The notes beneath the pieces were generated by a model. That model did not search any database, was not told the origin of the DNA, and saw nothing but the letters and a program-made list of their open reading frames with translations. A DNA stretch of 64,000 bases from Symbiodinium microadriaticum. Taxonomy: Eukaryota; Sar; Dinophyceae; Suessiales; Symbiodiniaceae. The position numbers were made by a program, and so were the translations under genes. This document shows, piece by piece, positions 44,836-54,140 of this stretch. Each line of letters begins with the position of its first letter. The first letter of the stretch is position 1. Location of the stretch: assembly GCA_001939145.1 (NCBI GenBank), contig LSRX01000418.1, positions 62,001 to 126,000 on the forward strand, read 5' to 3'.

Positions 44836-44897
44836 CGGTTCAGGGTTTAGGGTTTAGGGTTTAGGGTTTCGGGTTTAGGGTTTAGGGTTTAGGGTCT
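44836..44897 (+). repeat. Telomere-like tract
   Basis: Eight mostly perfect TTTAGGG units with one TTTCGGG, about 100 bp from the back-to-back MITE pair. Confidence 0.8.
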
Positions 44898-45294
44898 AGA
44901 GGATCTGAAAGGCAAAGCTTTTGCTCGGTTAGGGCCTCCGTGCGCTACACAGGGGGCGAGTGTCCCTGAACTTGAACCACAAACACCGAACTCAACGTAG
45001 AGTTTAAAGCAATTAAAATTAGTTGTGTGCCGTGATCCTCAGCCCTACGACTCAGCAAAATGCGAGAACTCAGAGCTGCTCGAAATTGTTGAGTTCTCAG
45101 AAGAGCTGTGGAGGAAGCCATGCCCCTACGCTGTCCGACAGTTGTGAGACCCTCCACAAAAAGGACACCTAAGTATGAACCCTGGTATTCCGGGCTTCGG
45201 CCGCGGGAGGAGCACAGAACAGCCCAAGACAGTATCCCAAAACGCACCCGGACGAAGCCACCTCAGAAAAACAAACTCTCTCCCTAGGCCCTAA

Positions 45295-45388
45295 GGGCTC
45301 CAGCAGTGACCTAAACAAGTAGGCTACTGGGTTACATCATATGCAGTCAGATATGGTTAGAAACCTACGAGTTAGGCAACTGGAGCCC
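45295..45388. mobile_element. MITE family M, complete copy
   Basis: A 94-bp element with left arm GGGCTCCAGCAGTGACCTAA and right arm CGAGTTAGGCAACTGGAGCC. The inner GTAGGCTACTGGGTTA is only partly mirrored. Confidence 0.75.
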
Positions 45389-45444
45389 GAGCGCCGACAA
45401 ATCCCCAACTGGGGGACCCACGGTTTGCACGCTCGGCCCCGTAG

Positions 45445-45490
45445 TCAGGGTTTAGGGTTTAGGATTTGTTTAGGGTTTAGGGTTTAGCAA
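45445..45490 (+). repeat. Telomere-like tract between family M MITE sequences
   Basis: TCAGGGTTTAGGGTTTAGGA followed by GTTTAGGGTTTAGGG. It lies between the complete family M element and the solo end. Confidence 0.75.
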
Positions 45491-45536
45491 CTCCGTACCG
45501 CAACGACCAACGAAAGCCACACACTAGTATGCCCTC

Positions 45537-45575
45537 GGGCTCCCAGTTACCTAACTAGTAGGCTACTTACCTTAG
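45537..45575. mobile_element. MITE family M, solo terminal repeat
   Basis: GGGCTCCCAGTTACCTAACT followed by AGTAGGCTACT matches the terminal repeat of the copy at 45295, but no partner end follows. It is about 150 bp from that copy. Confidence 0.6.
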
Positions 45576-46067
45576 GGATAAACAATCTTCACAAGCTCAA
45601 GTTCCCAAGCCCACCCCCAACTTACAGCTCTAGGCATGGCTTAGCGAAAGCTCAGGTGCTCCAAAATCCTTAGGGTTTAGGGTTTAGGGGTTTAGGGTCT
45701 AGGGCCTTATATCATAAAGCGTGAATTCGCATGGCAGGAAGCTGAGCATGGCTTACAAACGGTCAAGTAATCTTCCTTTGAGCAGAGGGTCTTGGGCTCA
45801 ACGGGGACACTTCGGAGGCCAACAAAGGTGATCAAGGATCTCTCATAGAAGGTTTCTTCATTGGGGATCTTCCCACCTACTTTCATCCCACCTCCAGAAT
45901 CTTTTTCACTCTAAGCGGGGACACCGTGGACCCTATACCCTAAACCCTCACCCCTAAACCCTGAGACCCTAAACTATCATAAACTCCAACCCTGCAGCCC
46001 CAAACACTTGGCAGTTGCCGCGAAGCAGCCTGTGACGTTAGGATTTGGCTCCTGAGCAGAGGTTCCC

Positions 46068-46241
46068 AGAGACTCCAATATCCCCTAACAAAGGAATATA
46101 TAATTAAGTCATATTAGGGATCCTACTATAGTCTATTCCTTATAATTCCCTTATAGAACCCTTATAGAGACCCTTATAGATCCCTTTAAGAACCCCTATA
46201 ATTTAAGGCCTATTCCTTAACTAGGGGATCTTGGAGTCTCT
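46068..46241. mobile_element. MITE family H, 174 bp with internal microrepeat
   Basis: Arms of about 31 bp: AGAGACTCCAATATCCCCTA on the left and CTAGGGGATCTTGGAGTCTC on the right. The core is TTAGGGATCCTACTATAGTC. Inside are three or four copies of CCCTTATAGA(A/G/T) at roughly 14-15 bp spacing. Confidence 0.85.
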
Positions 46242-46307
46242 AGGTTCGCAGTTTGTTGGTGTTTTGGGCTGGGAAGAGTCAGGGCCTTCGGGGTTAGGGC
46301 TTTCGGG

Positions 46308-46530
46308 TTTAGGGGTGTAGGGTTTAGGGGTACAGGGTTTAGGGGTAGAGGGTTTAGGGGTAGAGGGTTTAGGGGTATGGGGTTTAAGGCTAGAGGGTTT
46401 AGGGGTAGAGGGTTTAGGGGTACAGGGTTTAGGGGTACAGGGTTTAGGGGTATAGGGTTTAGGGGTACAGGGTTTAGGGGTATAGGTTGTGGGGTAGAGG
46501 GTTTAGGGGTATGGGGTTGAAGGTATAGGG
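46308..46530 (+). repeat. 15-bp telomere-derived minisatellite
   Basis: About fourteen tandem copies of TTTAGGGGTASAGGG (S = C or G, with TA and TG variants). Each unit is a TTTAGGG heptamer plus an 8-base variant. Periodicity is strict for most of the tract and degrades at the right end. Confidence 0.85.
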
Positions 46531-47400
46531 TTTATAGGGGTTAGGGTGTACGAGTTCAGGGCTTTTGGGGTTTCGGGCTTAGGGGTTTCAGCACTCACAA
46601 CTGGGACAAGCCCGGTGGTAAGAGGGTCAAGGGTTTAGGGTTTCAGGTGTCCTATCCCGGAAGCCCACAAAACCCCAATCGAGGTCAGGCTTCTAGTCCG
46701 GGGTGCGGTGGGGTGTGGGTTTAGGGTTCATGGTCTAGGGTTTGAGCTTCAGGGTGTAGCTGTTTATGAGGCTGTTCGGAGTGGAATTCCGGAAACCCGA
46801 CAACGGAACGGATGACAGGATCTATCACAACCCAGATGTTCAGGAGGGTCTACAGTTTCTACACTGGGGTTTATGCGACGACACGGCAAGCAAGTAGATT
46901 CTAGCCAAGCAGGTTGAGGTTGTGTTTTGGCGGGATTCGAAACTTCTCCTGTCTGTCGCAGTGGACCTGGCGTGGTCTACGGTAAACCCTGTAGCCCCAA
47001 CAGCCTTCAACTAAACCTTTCAATCCCAAACCTCGAGTTCGCAAAAAATAAGACCATGTGATCGTACAGACCCAAAATTATGCCCCGAACTCGAAGAGAA
47101 AAACCCCAAACCCTAGGATCTCAACCCCCCCTCCAAAACAGTCCCTGGCTTCCAGGTAGTACTGTTCAGCCTCGACGATTTGAAGGGGGGCCCAAGCCCG
47201 AAAACAATGAAAGGCACTGACGAATCCCATATCTTGAAATACAAACCTTAAGCTCCGAAATTTCTGCTCCAGATTGAAGCCTAACCTACCCCGAAAAAAC
47301 CTTTGGCCTTCAAAACTTTATATTCCAATACAATCCCCAATAAAACCTACAAAACATCCAAATTCCAAACCCGGCCACCCTTGTAGAGAAAAGCAAGCGG
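46531..47400. other. Non-coding stretch
   Basis: A third copy of the dispersed motif (TTTCAGCACTCACAACTGGG, then ACAAGCCCGG) lies at 46585-46615, directly after the 15-bp minisatellite. Otherwise the sequence is C/A-rich and unannotatable. Confidence 0.5.
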
Positions 47401-47517
47401 CCCCTCTAAACCGGTGTAACCCTAAACCCCCCAAAGCCCTTGAACCCTGAACCCTGAACCCTAAACCCGAAAACCCTTTACCCTAAACACCCAAAAACCG
47501 TTGAACCCTATACCCTA
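47401..47517 (-). repeat. Telomere-like tract running into an assembly gap
   Basis: CCCTAAAC, CCCTGAAC and CCCGAAAAC units continue up to the gap, suggesting that collapsed repeat DNA caused the gap. Confidence 0.75.
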
Positions 47518-47797
47518 NNNNNNNNNNNNNNNNNNNNNNNNNNNNNNNNNNNNNNNNNNNNNNNNNNNNNNNNNNNNNNNNNNNNNNNNNNNNNNNNNNN
47601 NNNNNNNNNNNNNNNNNNNNNNNNNNNNNNNNNNNNNNNNNNNNNNNNNNNNNNNNNNNNNNNNNNNNNNNNNNNNNNNNNNNNNNNNNNNNNNNNNNNN
47701 NNNNNNNNNNNNNNNNNNNNNNNNNNNNNNNNNNNNNNNNNNNNNNNNNNNNNNNNNNNNNNNNNNNNNNNNNNNNNNNNNNNNNNNNNNNNNNNNN
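47518..47797. other. Assembly gap (280 N)
   Basis: Bounded by telomere-like repeats on the left and the 37-bp tandem repeat on the right. Confidence 0.99.
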
Positions 47798-47905
47798 TAA
47801 AGGAGTCTTGCGGTTTTGAGGGGGAGTTTAGGGCTAAAGGAGTCTTGCGGTTTTGAGGGGGAGTTTAGGGCTTAGGGTTTAGGGAGTCTTGCGGTTTCGG
47901 GTAAG
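47798..47905 (+). repeat. 37-bp tandem repeat beside an assembly gap
   Basis: AAAGGAGTCTTGCGGTTTTG begins at 47799 and again at 47836 (period 37); a third diverged copy carries GGAGTCTTGCGGTTTCGGG. Each unit ends in AGTTTAGGG. The gap at 47518-47797 lies directly upstream, so more copies are probably missing. Confidence 0.8.
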
Positions 47906-48534
47906 TTTAGGGTAGTTTCGTGTTTGTTTTCCACGCTTCCTTGTTCTTGCTGTAATGCCGCGGTTTTACAAACCTTATGATGGACAAGCCCGAGGAGGGT
48001 AGGGCTTTGATTGTCAGCCCGGGGGTATTGAGTGCTTGGTGCTTGCCATGACCTACGTTTGGAGGCCCCCCCCCGCCCCACAAATTTGGGCATTGTTTCA
48101 GAGCGAACATCCCTCCCCTCCCGCTTCCCTCGGGCTACCTTTCATCATTTGTGAAGCTGATGCCAAAGCCTGGGAATTCTGGAGCTGCGTCTTGTACTTC
48201 GTTGAAAAGCTTGTGTATACGAGACCAGTGAGAAGTGCGATACGGCTGTTACAGCAACGTCGATGGGATAATGCAGGGAATGTGCCACCTGTCGCGTGGG
48301 ATGATTGCTCAGGGCCTCAGCATGAAAACAGATACTGACATTCAAAACATTCTGACGCACATGCGCTACTTCACTCAGGACCTCACTTGTGTGACCTAGC
48401 CGTTGCTGTCCGAGACAATAAGTACAGCCGGGCCGAGGCCGACGACGCGAAGCTTTAGAATTAGATGTAGCATCTTAGGTCGTTCATGTCACGTGCGCTC
48501 TTGTTCCTTTCTGCTCTGCCTTCAGTGCCCATAT

Positions 48535-48638
48535 GGGTAGCTCTCTAAATTAGGGTCCCTTTTAGGTCCTTGTTGCAAAGGTTCCGTACTAGTTGGGGAA
48601 CCTAAAACAAAAAAGGACCCTCGTTTAGAGAACTACCC
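48535..48638. mobile_element. MITE family C, copy 2
   Basis: A 104-bp element with ends GGGTAGCTCTCTAAATTAGG and CGTTTAGAGAACTACCC. It is AT-richer inside and followed directly by a periodic AACCCTTCTAGATCCC-like segment (48640-48745). Confidence 0.85.
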
Positions 48639-48827
48639 TTGTAGTAGCCCTTTTCGGAACCCTCTAAAAGAACCCTTCTAGATCCCGCTTAGGAACTTCT
48701 TTTAAAGAAATCCTCATATAGATCTCCCTTTTTTCAAATAAGGAGCCCTGAAAAGGGGGACCCTACTCGGCATCTTCTCGGCGTCAGCTCCGAGGGCTTG
48801 GGAAAGTCAGGGCGTTTATGCTGCGAT

Positions 48828-48985
48828 ACCCTAACCCTATAAATCCCTAAACCCTAAAGCCCTAAAACCCTAAACCCTAAAACCCTAAACCCTATAAACC
48901 CCTAAAGCCCTATAAAGCCCTAAACCCTATAAACCCCTAAAGCCCTAAAGCCTAGACCCTATAAACCCCTAAACCCTAAGCTTAC
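48828..48985 (-). repeat. Telomere-like tract with a CCCTATAAA variant
   Basis: CCCTAAAG, CCCTAAAAC and CCCTATAAACCCCTAAAG units. The block CCCTATAAACCCCTAAAGCC recurs about every 30 bp. Confidence 0.8.
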
Positions 48986-49607
48986 CATTGGATTCTCAAG
49001 CATTCGGGGCTTTCGCATGTTCGGGCCTCTGCTGGCGTCGAAGTCTAAGTCTTAAGTGGTTCAGCGTTTTCGTATTCAGGGTTGGCCGGTTTATGCTCTA
49101 GGGGTTTCGACTCTCACACTCGCAAGCGCAGGCAAGGCTCCTCATGGTTCGATCTCCGCTGATATAACTGCCAGAGCTGGCTCTGGGACAGCGGAGCCCC
49201 ATGAAAGAGGGGATGGCTGCTCTAGGGGTTTAGGGTTTAGCCTCCTTCATATCAGGTCCACGAGGGCGGAAATGGCAGAGTTGCATACTACCAAGCTTGC
49301 CAGAAGCGCCAGGACATGCCAGCAACAATGGAAATCTAGCGAGTGTGGCACTAGCGATGCGACTGTAAAGTTGCGGAGGTGCAGCTTCAGTGAATTTCCA
49401 CGTACCGGGAAAGTGTCGACGAAATACACAGGCGTTGGAGTTCGAGGGCGAAGACCTCAAACCCTGAACAATCTGCACACCCAAGCTCTGGGCCCCAAAA
49501 TCCGAAGCCTCTGAAAGAACTCCATGTAGAACCCTTCTAAAGAACCCGCCTCAAGAACCCTTCTCAAGAAGCCTGCACCCCATGAGCGCAAAACAAGGGG
49601 AAACAAG

Positions 49608-49840
49608 AAACCCTAAACCCTAAACCCTAAAGCCTAAACCGCTAAACCCCAGGAGCCTCACAATGCGATTGATCTTCTCGAGGGTGCCTCGAACTCATTT
49701 AGGGTTCAGGGCTTCAGGGCTGCCGTGGTTTGGGGGTTTAGGGATTTAGGGGTTTAGGGTTTAAAGTTTAGGGTTTAGGGGTTTAGGGGTTCCGGGGCTT
49801 GAGGCTTTAAGGTTTGGGGTTCTGGTTTAGGGTTTGGGCA
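49608..49840. repeat. Telomere-like inverted cluster
   Basis: C-strand units at 49608-49650 and G-strand units at 49735-49840, separated by unique DNA. Confidence 0.75.
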
Positions 49841-50131
49841 AAAGCTGGCGTCCAGGTGCCGCCAATCCATCTAGGCATCCACTTCCCGTTTGACATTTAC
49901 CTACCCGTCTACCTATGTAGCTATGTATCTATCTAGCTGCTTGTCTGGCATGCCTCCGAATTTGCCAATGTCACAGTAGATGTTTTTTCCGAAGCGGCAC
50001 TCCTGTGTTTTCGGACAATCCACGAAAGTGAGTTTTGAAACTGAGGGACCTAACCCTTGATATACACGAGGAACTCCGAATCAGGTACCCCAACTTTAAG
50101 TTAAGACATATCCACAAGCATAAAAATAAAA

Positions 50132-50134
50132 CAT

Positions 50135-50166
<32 letters not shown>

Positions 50167-50240
50167 TTATTTATTTATTTACGCTCTCTCTCTCACACAC
50201 ACAGACACACATACACACACTCTCTCTCTCTCCCTCTCTC
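50132..50240. repeat. Compound microsatellite (AC)(TA)(TTTA)(TC)(AC)(TC)
   Basis: Six simple runs in succession over about 110 bp. Confidence 0.9.
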
Positions 50241-52555
50241 CACTACAAGCCCCTCTGTAACTCAGAACCTTCAGCACCCTCTCAGACACATTGCGGAAGG
50301 TTTGCCTGCTGTTTGAAGTTCCATGCTGATACCATTTGGCACCTCGGGAGCATGCTGAGGGACGTGACAATCTAAATAAAGCGTTTAGGGTTTGTGGGTT
50401 CCAGGGTTTGGGTTTAGGGTTTTAGGGTTTTGGGATTAGGTCTCAACCAAGCTTAAGCTTAGGGGATTTCGGTCGGGCTTTAGGGTCTTCGTGGGTCTTG
50501 AAGTTTAGGGTTCTGTGCGGCTTTGTCGGGTTTTCTAAGGCTGGAGAGGGGCTTTGAAGAAAACGAGCGGAGTCAAATGCAAGAAGCACAGTTTCGGGTT
50601 TGGTTTTAAGGTTTAGGGTTTCTTAGGGGTTTAGGCTTTATTGTTTAGGTTTCGGCACTACACTCGGCCAATCCAAAAGGGTTTAGGGATTTTCGGGTGG
50701 GGGCAAAAAGATATGTTTGACCACGTTTTGGCACGGCCTGGGTGCTTTCGAAGGGCCAATCTGGTGCACGGCCGACTGGCCACAAAACTTGAGGGTAGCA
50801 TGCTGGACTAACCAGTATGTAGTTTGTCAGGGGACTGCCCAATTCTTACAATGCAGGAAAAGCGTTCTCCAAGTTGGGGCTTTATTCGGGCTGCGAACTA
50901 GAAGGTGCGACAACCTCATGCGAAACGCAAAGAGTGATTGCTGAGGGCTTACGTTACGGACGACTTGCGTTCCGCTTTTTCGAACCTGCCCTCAACTCGC
51001 AACAAGAAATTCAATGAACATAAACTCCCTGAGCCCGACATCACGCTTCCAAACCCATTCCGCCGCCGGGGCTCACAAAGGATGCGGTTCTGAATCCGTG
51101 CGCAGTACGGCATGCAGTCGAAGACGTGCACCCATGTCCTCGGTCATGTTCTGGAGGCACTGCTACTGTCTGCTGGGTCGATAATATGATATAATGATAT
51201 ACTATAGCCGAATCTCACTAACGTACCTAACCGAATTAAACAGAGTACGCAATATACTAACTTCGAAGTCTTTCAGATTGGACGACTGTGTCGACGAAGT
51301 GGCTTCCAAAACTTCATGTTGCAGCGCTTCTTACACTCGTCGAAGAAGCCGTAGATGCGGTTGATGCTGTGGCACTCCTCAGGTGCCGTGAATGGAGGCT
51401 CTTCAGGGTTTAGGCTTTAGGGTTTTGGGATGACGTCTCGTACGTGGCTGGAAACGCCGGAAGGAGTTTAGGTTCCGGTGAAGTAGAGTCCCACTGCATT
51501 CCCACTCCCTGCCTTACTAGTGGCCCATGCCCTACATTATGCAGGTGTTTCGATAATAATTAGAGTCAGACGCCTCTCGTATCACCTGTACCAATCATTT
51601 GCGACAACCCCCTGGTCTTTGATGCGAATGCAATTTGGAACAATATTCTGCATGGTACAGTATGGGCCCGTCGCATTAGCCACTCAATGGACCAAGGGTC
51701 TACATGCCGATATGGCAGCCATGTTAACACGAAGAGTATATGGAATATATGGGTATTTAAACCCTTCAGAAACTTTCGGGAGATCATCCGTTCAAGCAGC
51801 CCCATGCCTGGCCGAGTCTCAAACCTCCAACCCCACACCCTAAAACCTTACCAGTGAACCACAAGCTACATAAACCCTCAACTGAAGCCGGGAGTTTACA
51901 TCCTAAACTCTGCGGATAGACAAAGCCCGGCACCATACTAAGTGCTAAAAGCCTCCTAACCGGTGTAACACCCTCTAAAGCCAAGAGGTCCCCAAAACCC
52001 TAAGCCGGTAAAGCCCCAGGCCCTAGTAGGGCCCTAGGCATCCACAATGTCACCAGCTATCGCGACAGCCGGGCCGCGTGGCGTCCTCGGAGTAACGCCA
52101 AGCCTTGAATTTTTGTTTTGGGAAGCTTGTCTGTGGTTTCACGGTTTCATGTGCTTGAGATCTTTTAGGATGTCTATCCTTTGAGATAGTTCGGGGCTGA
52201 ATCAATTGGGCAGGCCAATCCTGCATGGCCTGGAAAGGAAGGGGACCGGCAACAGGGCAACCCACACTCAAAACACCCACCCGAAGTTCGATTCACTCTG
52301 GGTATTCATCGGATCATTCGGATCGGCATCATCCGTTGGAGCAGCAGGCCTTTGCCCAGCACGTGTGCAACTAGTCAACTCCTTCCAGCTTGGGATTTAC
52401 CGCGTCGCAGCTTTGGGTCTAGGGCTTAGGCTTTTAATGGTGTTTCGGGTTTAGACTAGAGAGTTTAGGGCTATAGGGTCTATAGGGTTTCAGTTGCCAG
52501 CCACGCAGGGGTCAGCCCGAAAACCGAATAGCGACGTTAAGGGTTAAGGGTTTAG

Positions 52556-52600
52556 GGTCGGTCAGAGTCTAGGGTTTAGGGTTTAGGGTTTAGGGTTTCT
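52556..52600 (+). repeat. Telomere-like tract
   Basis: Five TTTAGGG-like units starting after AGAGTCTAGGG; mostly perfect. Confidence 0.75.
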
Positions 52601-53975
52601 GTTGAAGTAAACGGCCGCCAAAAGTGTTCTGGAAAACCGTCATGTAGCTAGGAGCGTTTGGCAGGATTGCTTTTGGCAACTGAGCTCCCGGCGGTCCGGA
52701 TACCTCAGCCAACATGCATTGTTTCGGCGCTCACAATAAGACTACATGACTACATGCACTGTCTAGGGCTTGGAGTTTAGGTCTTTAGCCTTTGGGGTCG
52801 AGGGTTTGGGGTCTGCAGGAAATGCTAAACCCTAGGCTGAGAATAACACTAGGGACAGGACCAAGGGCTACTTGTTCGAGGGGGGCCCTGAACCAACTGG
52901 CGGTCTCTCTAGCATAGTATCCTGTTTCCGGTCCGTAGTAGTAGGACAACGTACCTCTTAAGAGAACAAACCTCAGCGCTAGCTTAGGAGAACTACTCAA
53001 CTTGAAGATAGCTGCTGGCACTTGTAGAGCAGCAATGTAGCCATGGTCTCGATGCTCTGACTTCCCCTGCAAAGGATATTTTTCACAGCAGCAAAGAATT
53101 CCTAGAGAACGCTGCAAGCTTCACAGGGAACGTCTCGACTTCGTTCTCGAAGTTAATTTTGACGAGTTCAACATCAGACAATCGACACGAGCTGAACCTC
53201 CTCCTTATCATCAGCGCAGATTCACCAGCTCTTGCATACGGTTGCTTCCTCACGACTACTACTACGAATGTGATTTCGGTCATAATCAAGCCGGTCCTTT
53301 TACCTAGACCGTTCCGCTCCGCAAGGAAGCAGGGGCCTAAACAGGTGTGGCTGCTCGAAACTTTTCAGATATCCAGGTCCATCCCCCTTTCAAATCGACA
53401 CACATGCGGCTGCTGCGGCTGCTTCTTGGGCTTAGGGGTACCTTGTCTGGGCCTTCCTAACATCGGACGATGATTCGTCAAGCAGCATTACTGAGACGGC
53501 GTCTGCCACTCCCCCCCCCCCTAAACCCTATAATCCCGAAATTACGAAACCCTTGCTAAGCTCTAGATTCAAGGCTTCAGGTCATTTGAGTAGGGCGGCC
53601 ATGCGCGATTGAAGCTGCTATAGACATTTCCAGAGAGTCGACATATGCTACTGTTGTGGCACGAGGCCAAAACCATAAAACGGGACAGTCATATGGGCCT
53701 CTGGAAGTGCATATCACAAGCACATGGACATCGAGCCGGCGAAGCACAAACAGCAACGAAAAGACAGCAGGAGCACCACCACCGACCACCTCTGAAACGA
53801 GTCTTCGGTCGCTCGCGACGAACAGTCAAGGACATGAAAAATAATCTCAAGATCTCGCAAGGAGATACTGGATTAATCGACACTCAGCACTCAATGCTGC
53901 GGTGACCATGCCTGTCCACGTAGTTACCCAAGAAGACGTACTTGGCCTCGCGAGAAGCCAGCCCTGTACAAACCC

Positions 53976-54078
53976 AGACCTTCCAAAATCTCTTGATTAA
54001 GGAAAATACCTTTTATCGCATTAGGTATCCTACTATAATTTACGGTACCCTCCTTAATTACGGGACATTGGAAAGTCC
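53976..54078. mobile_element. MITE family J, single copy
   Basis: A 103-bp element with left arm GACCTTCCAAAATCTCTTGA and right arm ACGGGACATTGGAAAGTC. The inner arms TTAAGGAAAATACC and GGTACCCTCCTTAA pair as inverted repeats. The core is TTAGGTATCCTACTATAATT. Confidence 0.8.
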
Positions 54079-54099
54079 CCCCCCCACCAACAAAGGATG

Positions 54100-54140
54100 G
54101 TGTGTGTGTGTGTGTATGTGTATGTGTGTGTGTGTGTGTG
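54100..54140. repeat. (TG)n microsatellite
   Basis: TG units with two TATG interruptions, directly after the family J element and a short poly-C run. Confidence 0.9.

Larger units (their letters stand above)
49841..53975. other. Non-coding stretch
   Basis: Apart from the compound microsatellite and a telomere-like tract, frames reach 107-110 codons (51520-51843, 52785-53117) with no domain. An AT-rich spot lies at 51180-51260 without paired ends. Confidence 0.45.
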
